The notes beneath the pieces are model-generated. The model did no database searches, had not been told where the DNA came from, and was given only the letters and a program-made list of their open reading frames with translations. From NCBI GenBank assembly GCA_015680685.1, contig MNCI01029535.1:165327-229326 (forward strand): a stretch of DNA of 64,000 bases. The letters are read 5' to 3'. This document shows positions 1-11,672 of the stretch, piece by piece (the stretch's first letter is position 1; each line of letters begins with the position of its first letter). A program made the translations under genes and the position numbers. The stretch is from Gnetum montanum (taxonomy: Eukaryota > Streptophyta > Gnetopsida > Gnetales > Gnetaceae).

Positions 1-850
1 GAGTTGATGCTCTATGCCAAGTCTTGCTCTGCAGTGTTGTTTCTATGCCATCTTTGGGGATTGCATGCTGGGCATATACATCAATTGTACAGGCTGAGCG
101 TACTTGTGAGGTGTGTATGTTGGGCGTATACGCTGTGGATGCAAACTTGGGCGTATACGCTGAAAATGCATACTTAGTGAAAACTAAGTGTGTTGAGCTT
201 TGAAGTTGCCATTTCTGATAGCAAATGTTGTCGTGCTCGTCAGTGGATCCCAGGGAACTGCTCCTTGTTGAGTTCGACTCCGCTTGAAGCTGTTTGTGGG
301 GCCCTCAAGCTTTAGTCATGCTGGGGAACATCATGACTTAGCTCGATTCTTGTTGGAAAAGTACTAAGCTCAGAATTTTGTGGTGTTTCAGCTATAAAGG
401 AGTAAGTTTGAGCAAATAGTATGAAAAAAGGCTTAATGGTGGTCTACTAGTGGTCAAATTAGGCTATATGCAAACTAACTTTCATGAAATTAAGTTGGGT
501 AAGGTTATACAAAGTTGTATTGATGTTCCATGACATCAACTAAAGCTAAACCAAGTCAACTAAAGTACAAATGGTGTCATATGATAGAAACATGAGATTT
601 AGTAGGACCAAATGTTTTGGACATGAGGGGTGTAGAGAAAAATGACACTAAATGATAAGGTAATGAAGTTCATGATTGTGCAACAAGGTCAAAATAAGTA
701 AAGCTACAATGGAACAAGGCCAAATGAGTCAAGATGGGAGATAGGTGATGACACTTAATCAATTTCTAGTCAACCAAGGTTAAACTTTGCTAGTTTTAAA
801 TCTTATCAGGACATAATAGAGGACTATAGGATTCATGGGGAGTTTGGGCA
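1..850. other. intergenic repeat-like DNA, no gene seen
   Basis: No open frame of useful length and no recognisable protein motif lies here. The only internal structure I see is a short direct repeat near 69-165, listed separately. The rest looks like decayed noncoding retroelement DNA: long AT-rich stretches and few CpG. Confidence 0.5.
69..165. repeat. short direct repeat with GCGTATACGC palindromes
   Basis: TGGGCGTATACGCTG occurs twice, at 121 and 148 (27 bp apart). A decayed form, TGGGCATATACAT, is at 69. The core GCGTATACGC is a perfect palindrome and keeps CpG dinucleotides in an otherwise CpG-poor region. Confidence 0.6.
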
Positions 851-3640
851 CTTGGTGTGATCATTTTAAGGCTATTTTAAGGCAAAAATAAAACCATCTC
901 TTGTGGCTACACTAGGCCCAATTGTAACTATGCTGGCCAACATAGTTGGGATAGGCCCCAACATAGTTAGTATCAATAGATAGCTAACGAGGTTTTTCAT
1001 GGCCAATTTTGAGTTCTTGATGATCTATATGGCTAATGTAGTGAACTAGATTGGAAATTGATGAACATTGACATTGGTTTGACCCTATAGATGCTGCAAA
1101 TGGTGCCAAAAACTAGTAACTATGCTAGCTAGTGTAGTCCTAGTGTAGATGCATGGAAAAAGTGGATTTATGAGGTGTTAGAGTTGAAACTGGTCTTCCA
1201 TTAGCTTTCTAGGATAGCAAAAGGTCTTAGGAGGGCTAAACTAGCCATTTGGGGGTGGGGAGAAGGGTATTTTCGAAATAGGCTATTGCAAGTGATTTTT
1301 GAAGCCATCTATCACTAGACTACTCTGGTCAACATAGTGGAGCCTAGGCTTAGTGTAGATGGAGGAAATCTAGAAGTTTAAGGTTAAAATAAGGTGAAAT
1401 TAAAGCTAGGTAAGATCAAGCAAGGTTTTTGGTTTTAAAGTTAGGTTTTGGACTATTTGAAGTATTGCAATACTAGTTAAACCAACCTAGAATCATGACT
1501 ATGTTGGGACTACACTAGCCAATGTACTCTAGGCCTGCTTTAGCATAGTTTGATATGAATCTTGGTTTTTGGTGAAAGTTTTTGGTTAATTGACCATGTT
1601 TTTGGATTCTTGGATCATTGGTATTTATGGATAAGGTTTAGACTTGAAATTATCAGTTTTGATGGTTATTTTGATTTTGATGGATCATACACCCTTGGAC
1701 TATGCTAGCCAACATATTACCAATGTAGTTGATGGGTGTAGGATGAGTTTTGGTGATTTTTAACTTGGTTTACAAGGTATAGTATCTCTGAAGTCTTCAA
1801 CAGGGTTCTAAGGTTGAGATGATGCACTAAGAAGTCAATTAGACATGTTCATGACTATTTTGAAATTTCTATAGTGGAACTACATTAGGACTATGCTCAC
1901 TAATGTAATCCTAGGCTTCCCTAGCATAGTCTAAAGGTGGGAGTGGGATTTGATGTCTTTTTGCTCTACAGTTTGGTATTATGGGATCACTAGAGGCTCT
2001 CAGGGAGTGTGAAGGCCAAGATATGTCAATTTGAAGGTTGTTTATGATTTTTGGTAATTCACCCTCATCCAAATATGTTGGAAATATGTTGGCTAACATA
2101 GTTGGGGTCATCTCCAACATAGTGTGAATATGGGAATAGGATTTATCTCACTTTTTCTTGGTTATTTTGTAGTTTTGGCTTACTTGAAAATTTGGGCAGG
2201 TGTGGAGTTTAAAATATTTCATTCTAAATGTTATTTTTAGTTTTTAATTTTCATCTCTTATCCAACTATGCTAGGACTATGGTGGCTAGCGTAGTTGGGC
2301 CTATTCTCAACGTAGTACCAAGGTTAGGAGAAGATTTGACTAGTTTTTGCTCAGTTGTTTATCATTTGATAACCACCAAAGACTCTAGGAGGATGTGATG
2401 ATCAAGAAATGTCAATTTGAGGATCGTTTAGGGCATGGAATACTCAAATTCCTTCCATCTATGCTGGGACTATGTTGGCTAGCATATTTGAGGTGTTTCT
2501 AGTGTAGTCCATGCAAGATAGATGAATTTTGGTGCCTTTTGAAGAGTTTTATAAAGTTTAGGAGATGAAAAAGATTCCCACTAGGGTTTGGGACTTGGAT
2601 GATGAGTTTGGTGGTCAAGTTGATATGTTTATGGTCTATTATTGGGTTTTGATGGAGCAAGTACACTAGACTATGCTGGCCAACATAGTTCCTCTATATA
2701 CCCAGCTTTAAAGGGTAGAACTCAAACTTTAGGGGCTGCAAAGTTACCATATCTTGAGCTTATTTATATCCTAGGCCTCTAGGCTTTCACTAGTTGGTTT
2801 TTAAGTCATTTGGACCTAAGGAAGCTTGTGAAAAGTCACCCATATGAGCAACTACGCTGGACAATGCTAGTTAGCATTGTTTCTTAATTTGCCCATCTTT
2901 CAATGCATAATTTTAGCTTTTAAGGGCTGAAAAGTGGCTGGATCTTATGCGTATGTTATACCCTAGGCCTTTGGGCTTCCACTAGTTGATTTTTGAGTCA
3001 TTTAGACTTAAGAAAGCTGGTGAAAAGCCACATGTATGAGTAACTACGATGGGACTATGTGGGCCAGTGTAGTTCCTCAGTCTACCAAGGTTTCAAGGTA
3101 TAAATTCAGATTTTAGAGGTTAAAAAGTTGTGAAATATTGTTCTTATGTTATACCCTAGGCCTGTGGGCTTTCACTAGTTTATTTTTGAGTCATTTAAAC
3201 CCAAGGAAGTTGGTGAAAAGCCTTCTATATAGGCAACTACATTGGGACTACATTGGCCAGTGTAGTTCTTTAATATTTCTAGATTTTAAGGCCTAAATTA
3301 AAATTTCAAAGGCTATAAAATTATCATAGCTTGGCCTTATGTTTTAACCTAGGCCTTTGGTGTTCCACCAGTAAATGTTTAAGTCATTTAGACTCAAGAA
3401 AGCTTGTGAAAAGTCACCTATATGAGGAACTACACTAGACTATGCTGGCTAGCGTAGTTCCTTAGTTTTCCTAGCTTTCAAGGCCTAAATTCAACTTTTA
3501 GGACCTAAATAATGATCAAATCTTAGGCTTATGTTATACCATAGGCCTCTAAGCTTCCACTAGTTGATGTTTGAGTCATTTGGACTTAAGGAAGTTGTTG
3601 AAAAGCCACATGTATGATATAAACATGTTGGGTAGTGTAT
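850..3640. repeat. diverged ~193-bp tandem (satellite-like) array
   Basis: A core close to ACTATGCTGGCCAACATAG recurs with its TGCTGGCC-equivalent at about 931, 1123, 1324, 1513, 1703, 1894, 2087, 2280, 2473, 2674, 2865, 3059, 3251 and 3443. Spacing is 189-201 bp, mean about 193. A weak last unit is near 3626. The five units after 2640 also share a block ending in TTGAGTCATTTGGAC at 2801, 2993, 3186, 3379 and 3571 (192-193 bp apart). Upstream units are much more diverged. In each unit the core is a near-perfect palindrome. The array abuts the downstream (minus-strand) side of Tat-like copy A. Tat/Ogre 3' untranslated regions are known to hold tandem repeats, so this may be such a region; that link is inference. 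Confidence 0.9.
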
Positions 3641-4338
3641 AAGCTTTGCTAACCATCCTAAGATATGTCTAAAGTCTTAGAGTCAAGATAAAATAGGGTG
3701 GAAACTTTATACATTGGTTTCTATTGATAAAGATAAAATTTTTTTATCAATTTTCATGTTTTACATTTTTCTATGTTTTTAAATTTTTGGTGTAAAAGGA
3801 TACTAATTAAAATTACTATAAAATGTAAAGTTACAAAGAAACGTTAGACAATGAAATGCAAAGGTGTAAAACAAGGTTCAGTAGGTCACATTGTAAATAT
3901 ATGAGAGATAAAAGGAATAGAGGATACTAATTTACCAATTTTAGGCCTTGGTAGGCCATAATGTTACCAATTTTAGATCTTAGTAGGCCATGATCCATAC
4001 ATTGCCTAGCAAGTATGGGATGACCTTGAAAGAGCATATAGGGTTAGAGTCAATATTGAAATATGATATAACATCACAAAGATAAAAAACCAAATATTAG
4101 TTAAAGAAGGGATAATACATTTATTGTGAACTTGTTGCTTGATCTTTGATAGGTCAATGAGTTCCTTTGACATGATCTTGTGCTCATCATCTCTCTTGTT
4201 CAACATGGAAAGATGTAGGAATTTTTGTTGACAATTTAATGTTATAGATTTGGTGTTATTCACATCATTATTATTCTCATTAGTGTTGGCCCTAGTCTAA
4301 GTGTAAGGAGTTTCCTATTAAAATTTCAACTCTGAACC
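3641..4338 (-). other. post-protease noncoding part of Tat-like copy A, with ~31-bp repeats
   Basis: This lies downstream of the copy A protease on the minus strand. It holds at least two copies of a unit reading like ACCAATTTTAGGCCTTGGTAGGCCAT (about 3933-3992). A decayed frame at 4006-4263 (minus, 85 codons) has no recognised domain. The same order (decayed frame, ~31-bp repeats, AT-rich stretch) is found in copy B at 13,440-14,290. No reverse transcriptase or integrase is present where a full element would carry them. Confidence 0.55.
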
Positions 4339-4818
4339 TTAGTTAATGTTGACATAGTTAACTGATGGTTTTGACACATTGTCTCCACCGATCACAATTT
4401 CCACTTCGTCATATGGTAAATGGATCTCCTGGTGTATAGGAGATGAAACCATGTGAAGCTTAGCTAACCATGATCTTCCTAAGATTAAGTTGAAGCTTGG
4501 TGTCTCTTCAACCACTAGGAAGTTGGTAGATGTAGGGAATTGATCACTGACTATGAAATCCAAGGAGATGGAACCTTGCACTACTACTCATGATCCATTA
4601 AATGACTTGAAATTAGATGTAGTGGTTTATTGAATTTTCTTAGTTAAGGCTATCTTGTCAACAACAGAAAATGGTACCACATTAGCTACCACCCCATCAT
4701 CCACATGGACATGATGAACCTTGTACCTACCAACATGTATAGTAATAAGGAGAGGAGTGAATAACACTTCTCTATTTTGAGAGTCAATATTCACCTCACT
4801 ATCATGAAAGTTAAGCAT
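4339..4818 (-). pseudogene. Ty3/gypsy (Tat/Ogre-like) retropepsin, copy A
   Basis: Aspartic protease remnant of an LTR retrotransposon; the family cleaves the gag-pol polyprotein. Two adjoining minus-strand frames carry it. The upstream one (4627-4818) has a conserved strand starting near LLITIHVGRYKV and the active-site region HVDDGVVANVVPF, in which DDG stands for the usual D-S/T-G. The downstream one (4339-4581) has the second hallmark, FNLILGRSWL, followed by a strand ending VEIVIGGD. Spacing and order match Tat-lineage proteases. The frame is broken between the two parts, so no functional product is expected. It follows gag (4849-7645) directly. Lineage assignment rests on motif wording, not alignment. 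Confidence 0.8.
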
Positions 4819-4848
4819 GGGTTGATGATCATTTTTGCTAAGTAAATC

Positions 4849-7645
4849 TTACTTAATGATAGAGTGGATAGAGTCTCTATTGGTAGGCATGTCTCTACTT
4901 AGAGGGATAGAGGTTAATACCTGAGCTAGTGCATTTTTGTGAGTAGGAGAAGTCATAACTAGGTCATACAAGTTTGGTGACATGTTCTTTTGTTTGAGGG
5001 ACCATTTAGATTGTTCCATTATTATGAGAAAATTATTTTCCTTTGTGTGTAACATTTCAGCCTTAGTGGTTTTAACTTTCTCCATTCTTCATGGAGTTTG
5101 TGGCTTAGGTTTTGATATATGTGCCTTGGGCCCCTTATTTTTGAGTGTAGCTAGTCTTGATGTAGCTTGTTTTGAAGCCTTTTATCATTGGTTACCTTCA
5201 ATGGGCTTCATTTTTGGTTTGACAACAAGTTTATTTCTTGACTGCTATGATGATGATTTTGTGTAACCACTAAGTTGTTGGCCATAATAGGTGGACTTTG
5301 ATCATGGGTTATTGTAGGTTTTCTTGTTGAAGATGGAAGAACACAAATAATGAATGGTTCCCTAGGATACAAAGGATTGATAACTCATGATATTGGTTGT
5401 AGTGTTGACACTAATGAAGGGGGAACATGTGTAATGAAAGGCTTCTTAGGGGCTAGAGGTGGTACTCGTATGACAAAGAGATATCTAGGCTTTGTGTTTT
5501 GGAACCATGGTGACACCTTAATGACAAATGGTTCCCTAGGAGGATTAGACCATTTGGTTTCTATGAATGAGGATATAGTGTAAGAGTTGTTTTTGGCTCT
5601 TGGGGAGTTGGGCTTATTCAACACCAAATCTTCATGGTATATCATCTTTTGGAGGTCATCCTTTAATTATAGGCAAAAATCAATGTCATGACTAGCCATT
5701 TGAAGATAATGATAGTACTTATCTAGTCTAAAGTATTTTGGTAGCTTTGGATCATCTTTGGTAGCTATCATTGGGTCTCTAGCTATGTCACAAAGATGAT
5801 CATGCCTCTTATGAGCCTCTTCAAATAGTTGCTTATGTTGTATACAATTGTCTTAAGAAACTATTCTAGAAGCTTAGAGGACTTCATAGGCAACCTTGTG
5901 TACTTAGACCTATCCTTCCATCTAAATTTTGGTCTTGGTTGATTTAGGGCATAGGAAGTGGATGGCTACAATGAGTCAGAATATGCATTGCATGATGATG
6001 ATCCCCACCTCTTTGCTTATTTTGTATCCTTAGATATTGTAGCCAGTGGTATGTTCTTACTTAGTTTTATCCCTATCCCTCCTTGTGTGTTGGTCTTTAT
6101 ATGCCACATAAGCTAGATCATTGCTTACTTCAATTGCCTCCTTGATGTTCTTAGTTTTCAAGAAGGTTTGGCTTAGTGATTAGGGCTTTAAGTAGTAGAG
6201 CTTTAACTTGATAAAATCATTTACTACTCTCTTGTAGATGAACAAGAGGTGAGTTTTACCAATAGGCTTTGGAATCTTGTTAAGTGTTGAGTTTCACCTT
6301 TGAAGGAACCTTTTGACTAGTTCAAGTAGCCCCTATTTCACCTTCATTAATTGATCCAATGTACCATTTGGCTTTAATTTGTATACGAAGAAATTGAAAA
6401 ATTGGTTAATCAAGTTCTCAAGGGAAGAGATGGAACACCTAGGCAAGGTTTGGTACCAATCCAGACTTTACTCTTGAGGAACATGGGGAAAACATGGAGC
6501 ATCATATGAGGCCAAGCTTGCAAAAAGAGGCACTCAGACTAGAAGGTAACCAAGTGTGCATTGGGATCCCCTATACCATCATATTTGGTGAATTTTGGTA
6601 TGGGAATACCCATAGGTAAGATCATTTGAAGCATAGTAGGGCTTATAAGATTATTTTGGTAAAAGTATAGAACCTTGACTATCTTAGTTGTATTGGCCTT
6701 GAGTTTCTATATCTCTTTGATAAGGTCTTGGATCATTTGAAAGGCTTGATACAAGCCTTGGGGCATCCTTGTGGGCTGCGATATTTGTGTTGATGGTTGA
6801 GGAGGACGTTGGGTGGCTTGAGCTTGTACAATTAATGTTGGCATAGAGGGAGGATATTGTGTGATCACTATTACAAGTGGATTAAATAAGGAGAAAGTGG
6901 TTTGAGTTGGGACTTGTGGTATGAAGGGAGCAAAGGGAGTATGAGAGGCCTATGTTTCTTGGGGTCCTAATGGCATGACAAAGGGAGATGGTGAGGTAGA
7001 CATCACTGGGATTGGGTGAATGGAGTGAGGCTATATGACAAAAGGCATTAATGAGAATAGTGAGGTAGACTAAGGCATAGGTTGTGCTTGGTATGTAGTG
7101 ATGATATGTATAGACCCAAACATAATAGGATGGATAGGAGGGGAATTGGATTGAGGGATTTGTCTCATCAATGAGGTAGGAGATGTGGAGCTAGGGATGG
7201 TTGTTTGGAGGGACAAACATTGGAAAAGACTCTCAATAAAGGTGTCTGGCTTTAGTTTAGCCTCAAACTCATCATGCTCTTCTTGGAAATCCTTTGAGCT
7301 AATTCCTTCACTAAATTCATTAACCTCTATGAGTTGTATGAGCATTTATGCATAAACATTGTTGAGGGGGATTTGATCATAAGGGGATGGGATGTATTCA
7401 TTTCCATCTTGGTGTATAATTTTGAATTAATGCTTAGCATCAAATTCAAAGAGAGGTATTAGGAGGCTAGCTTGTATCTTGACATAGAGGAAGTTGTAGA
7501 ACTTAGGGTTTTTTCCCCTTTGTCTAGGTGATTGTCTTTGTTCTATGACCGCAAGGTCTTTCGAGTCATAGACATGGATTGAATCTTGGATGGAGGCCAT
7601 GTATGTGAGGTCTAGTGGTAGATTGATTAATCTATGAAAAGACAT
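4849..7645 (-). pseudogene. Ty3/gypsy (Tat/Ogre-like) gag, copy A
   Basis: Decayed nucleocapsid/capsid polyprotein read on the minus strand. The start is taken at 7645, where a 72-codon frame begins MSFHRLINLPLDL; the same frame resumes at 7345-7070. The capsid core is recognisable near 6441-6467 as SLDWYQTLP, followed by SISSLENLINQFF, the conserved heart of the retrotransposon gag domain. The C-terminal linker before protease (4849-5085) reads NLYDLVMTSPTHKNAL, a block typical of Tat-type gag-pro polyproteins. Several stops and frame changes interrupt it, so it is non-functional. Copy B at 14,669-17,600 has the same layout on the same strand. Not a host gene. Confidence 0.75.
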
Positions 7646-8084
7646 TAATTGACATCAACCAAACTACATGGGCTAGTAAAAATTGAGCTAGGCTTTGAAA
7701 AGTCTTGCAGTTACTAGAAAATTAAAAGAAAAATGAAACCAAACTTGCTATGGTTTTTATGTTGGGCTTTAAAATGTCCAACACTTGTGAAAATTTAAGT
7801 ATGTGAAAAGATGGTTATTTATAAATATTTGGTTTTGGATGATACGCTAGTATTTTTCAAAGAATATGTTAGTGATAAAAATAGTAAGTTTTTGGTTTAC
7901 TTTTTTTTTTCAAGGAGTGTTGGTGTACTTTTCCTTTATGGAAACTACATTGGATTTTGTTGTGCAACCAAGAAAATATTTTATTTTTCAAGCAATACAT
8001 TGGATATCTTGAAAAGAAATGCTAGGGTTTGTGTTGTAATAAGAAAATGTAATTTTTTTCACCACAACTACATTGGGTAGTTAA

Positions 8085-8124
8085 GGGGAGGGTGGGGGTG
8101 TGTGTTGGGTAGGGAAGGTGGGGT
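8085..8124 (+). other. G-rich tract, possible G-quadruplex or polypurine-tract remnant
   Basis: The plus strand has runs of 4, 3, 5, 3, 3 and 4 G within 40 bp, with short spacers except one of about 8 bases. It could fold as a quadruplex, or be the polypurine tract of a lost plus-strand element. The sequence does not decide between these. Confidence 0.5.
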
Positions 8125-8833
8125 GTTTGATTCAATTTCTTAATTAATTAAATCAAAATTCCAACAAGTGGAATTACCCAAGGTGCAAGAGGTTAGAACT
8201 AGAAAAGTAGTTGAAACTACAACTTCAAGTATAGTGAAGGTTGTAGTGCAAATGGTGTGATAGTATTTGAGTAGGTAACAACAACTACACTAGATTTAAT
8301 GGTAGGATCTATGTTGGAGAGTGTGTAGTAGACCACTGTATTTCCCAACCAACTATGGTAGGGTAGGTGGTGGAAAATGGTTTTTCTTAGTAAAACCAAG
8401 GTAGGAATATTTTCCGCTAAAGGAGGTGCACTAGTTTTAGGAAACTAAATGTGAAAATTTTGCATTTCTTAAGGACTACACTAGAGTCCTAGAAGTGTCT
8501 ATGTTGGCTTCTCTATAGAATTTCACAGTAGATGGATTGAGATTTTTGTATGGACCTATGCTAGCCCCTAGACCCCAAATGCAATTTTCAATAATTAAAA
8601 TTTGTAGGTTTTCAATGTGGACTATGTTGGTTTCAAAGAATCCAACAAATGCTATGAAAGTACAATAGAAACCTAAATGGCTTACTACGACTACATTGGG
8701 TATTATGTGTAGGGATTTGAACACCAACATTGGGTTTGATAGTAAATACTTTATAGGTTTTAATATTTAAAATTTGTAGAGGTTGGTTTTAGAAAATGCT
8801 TGGAAAATGTTTGGGCTAAGAATTCAAGTGAAG

Positions 8834-8935
8834 GCCCTCCTTCTAGCACAAAAAATTATAATTTCTTGGTGAATGCATTAGACTATGTAGTTTTTGGTCC
8901 TCCTTCTAGCACTAGAAATTGTAATGCTTGAAAAA
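8834..8935. repeat. 64-bp direct duplication
   Basis: CCTCCTTCTAGCAC followed by AGAAATTGTAAT-like sequence occurs near 8834 and again near 8898, 64 bp apart with modest divergence. Short local duplication with no coding content. Confidence 0.55.
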
Positions 8936-8999
8936 TTCAGTTGCTTGAAAATTGAAAATTCTAGGTGAAAAAACCTAACCTTAGATTAAAAAATAGAAT

Positions 9000-9480
9000 T
9001 TGAAGCACCCTATATGGTCTTACTGGTAACACAGGAACTTAGAAATTGTAAATAGGCATGAATCAATTTTAAAGATTTTCAGATACGAAACTAGAGAAAA
9101 TGCATAAAATAAAATTGTAATATTCAAATGATGAACTTGTACAAAAAAATAAACTATGTATTTTATTAAAAAAATGAAATTGCTAGTAAAATAGAGTTCA
9201 AATGATGTACACATGTGTGTGCCTAAATGCAAAAGGAGTTTCATTGATGAAGCTTGAAGCTTGTTGAAGCTCGCAGGTTGTGTTTTGCAATTAGCCTCAT
9301 GATCTAGGTGCTTGCAAGCTCCAACTTCTAAAACTTCTCTATGGTTTTTTAGCTCAAATCTGTTGCATTGGTTGAAAAATGATGGAAAATTGATTGAATT
9401 TTTGCTATTGGCCAATGCACTGAGAGTCTTCAATGCTTAGCCAGTTGCCAATTTGCTAAAAAGTCCTTTCAAAGTGTTGG
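9000..9480. repeat. diverged copy of dispersed repeat R1
   Basis: This resembles the R1 units at 22,330 and 25,370. It has the same ordering of a CACC/GTGCC...GTCTTA opening, an AT-rich middle, and a closing block with TTGTGTTTTGCA and a CTCCTGATC-like motif. Divergence is high, so limits are approximate. A 137-codon minus-strand frame across it (9020-9433) has no recognised domain and I treat it as chance. Confidence 0.4.
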
Positions 9481-9670
9481 AATTTTTTTAAAATAAGTTG
9501 CTAGTATTCAATTTGTTGCTACAAATTTTCTACCATGATTGTTAACAAATTGAAATTCTGTGTAGGTGTGGTAGGCTTTCAAATCTATTGTAGTTTACAT
9601 TTATGGTAATTCTTGATGCACCTAAGGTCATCAAAACATACTAGATACTAAAAATAGTAAACAGGGTTTT

Positions 9671-9920
9671 GGTACTATGTTGGCTTTTTTGCATCTATGT
9701 TGGCTTTGCTGTAACTACATTGGCTTTGTTGCACCATGCTGGGATTGTCATAACTACGCTAGCAATTACAATGACTACATTAGCTTATGAGCACATACAC
9801 TAGAAATATAGTGACTATGCTAGTCATGTGAAGATTACTGAGAATCTGAGATGATTACGTTGGCCATGCTGCAAGTGTTGGAAATTATGATGACTATGCT
9901 GGCCATTGTTGGGAAATGGA
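9671..9920. repeat. 20-bp minisatellite
   Basis: Twelve consecutive 20-bp units. The TGGC-equivalent falls at 9681, 9701, 9721, 9741, 9761, 9781, 9801, 9821, 9841, 9861, 9881 and 9901. The loose consensus is ACTAYGYTGGCNNTGNTGNN. Period is strict although individual units are diverged. The unit resembles the ACTATGCTGGC half of the 193-bp array core. Confidence 0.88.
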
Positions 9921-10239
9921 AAATCCAACACCACCAACATTGGGGGTAGATGGTTTTAGCATAGTTGAGGCTATACCCCACAAAACCCATGAAAATGACA
10001 ATTTTGGTAGTCCAAAAGGCATTTTTAACCTCTGTAAGCCCAAATATAGACATGGTATGATTTTTTTTCACTTAGAGAGTAAGGATATTATAACTTACAA
10101 GGCATTTTTTCAGCCCCAAAAGTTAAAGCATGTGAAATTGCATCTCATGGATTACAATCTTCACATTTTATAATAAAATTTTAAGTTTCGATTTAATGGT
10201 GGGATTTACAAGTTGCAACATAAGATTTTCTGGTAGTGT
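9921..10239. other. unassigned spacer
   Basis: Overlapping frames of 78 and 85 codons lie here on opposite strands, but neither has a recognisable motif. I see no gene or clear repeat unit. Confidence 0.4.
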
Positions 10240-10580
10240 TTCAAATTCCCAACATGTGAGCACCATGTAACACATTCACAATGTATAAGGCTTAAATTTT
10301 TAGCGTGTGGACACTCCAGGATGGATTCCTAGCATGTGGAACCTAGTTTAACAATGTTTGAGCATTCTAGACCAAATATTTAGCATGTGGACCCCAATGG
10401 AGTAGCTTGTGATCACTCTAGGTCAGATTTTAGTATGTGGGATCCACCCTAGTAGCATGTGAAAATTATGAAATATAACCTTAGTGTGTGAGACCCAATG
10501 GACAACATTTGAGCACCCTGGGAAAGATCCACAGCATGTGGGACTTAGATTAGTAGCTTATGAGGAATTTTAATTGAGTC
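10240..10580. repeat. ~50.5-bp tandem array with two ATGTG words per unit
   Basis: AGCATGTGG-type words occur at 10331, 10382, 10432, 10483 and 10533 (steps 51, 50, 51, 50). A second word recurs at 10352, 10404, 10454, 10505 and 10555. The words therefore alternate at about 22 and 29 bp. About six units are visible. The same vocabulary recurs at 28,440-29,350. Confidence 0.85.
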
Positions 10581-10599
10581 TGTGGCTTTTTTAGCTTGG

Positions 10600-11600
10600 T
10601 ATGTTAGCATATGGATGATATGTGGTGGATTCATGGATTGTTTAACCATATTGGATAGTGTATAAGCAATATTAATCATGTTAATAATTGGTTTATGTCT
10701 CACATGCTATCCCATATGTTAGTGAAACATGTGAGTAGCGTATGAGAGTTGGATGTGGCAGCATGTGGGCATTGTTGACCTTGGTTATTAGCTTTTTTGA
10801 ATATCACATGCCACCTTATATGTTGGGTAGTGTATGAGTAGTTTTAACCATGTTAATAATTTGTTCATGTGTCTCATGCTATCCCATATGTTGGTGCAGC
10901 ATGTGAGCAGCGTATGGGGTTAATTTCATAGTTAATTTCCTAGCCACAATAGATGAGACTCTTGCTAATTTTTTGTAGGTTATGTAGGGTCCACTAGGCA
11001 GTGTATGAGACTAGATGGGCAACGTGTGGGGCAAGGAAAATTAAGTTGACAATAAATTGTCATTATATGGGGTTAATTTCCCAACTAATTTTCCATCCCC
11101 AATGTGTAGAAGCTAAGATATTCTAGCTTATGATTTGTGGAACCCTCGTATGGTCAAAATTGACTTGATTGATAGTGTACAAGGCTTGGAATCTAAAATA
11201 TTAGCCAAAATATAGCCTATGAGCTTAATTTCCCCCTCAATTTCCTCTTCCAAGCATGTAATCTAGCATGTGGATTTTTTTATGTTTCATCCTATGCCTT
11301 GTGAGGTCCATTGACCACCAAAATTGCTCATGATTATAGCATTTGGGCTAGGAAAGCTAAATTTTTCAGTATAAACTGGCATATGGAGCTTATTTCCTTG
11401 ATAATTTTGAAACCATAACATGTGGAGGATATTTCTTAATGTATAAGGAGTTTTATGTGCATCATGTGGGCATATTTAGAGGATTTTTAACACCAAAATG
11501 TAGCGTTGAAAACTAATTTCCTAGATAATTTTTCATCTACAGCATGTGGGAGTTGGATTTGTGATCATAAACTCATTCTCATAACATATTCCAATAATTT
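10600..11600. repeat. hairpin-bearing diverged repeats related to 28,440-29,350
   Basis: Two related blocks share GTTAATAATT and CATGCTATCCCATATGTT and lie 172 bp apart (anchors 10681 and 10853). In the first, CTCACATG (10699-10706) pairs with CATGTGAG (10728-10735) as an exact inverted repeat. From 10,980 to 11,560 there are further decayed units with words such as GTGTATGAG and AGCATGTGG. No coding sequence is seen. Confidence 0.6.
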
Positions 11601-11672
11601 TGGCTTTTACCTATATCTTGTGCCAAATGTGTTGCAACAAACCTAAGAATTTCAAGTTTCTTCTTGTAGTAG

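Larger units (their letters stand above)
7646..9000. other. noncoding spacer upstream of copy A gag
   Basis: No convincing coding sequence. Scattered words such as ACTACATTGG and ACTATGTTGG resemble the core of the 193-bp array but show no steady period here. A G-rich tract at 8085-8124 and a 64-bp direct duplication at 8834-8935 are listed separately. If copy A has a 5' LTR and primer site on the minus strand they should lie here, but I could not identify them. Confidence 0.5.

Noticed and set aside
9020-9433. 137-codon minus-strand frame
   Set aside because: No motif, AT-driven composition, and it overlaps a diverged R1 copy.
9671-9920. CRISPR-like array (regular 20-bp units)
   Set aside because: Units are contiguous with no spacers, diverged, and in plant repeat DNA; it is a minisatellite. 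The same holds for the 31-33-bp arrays.
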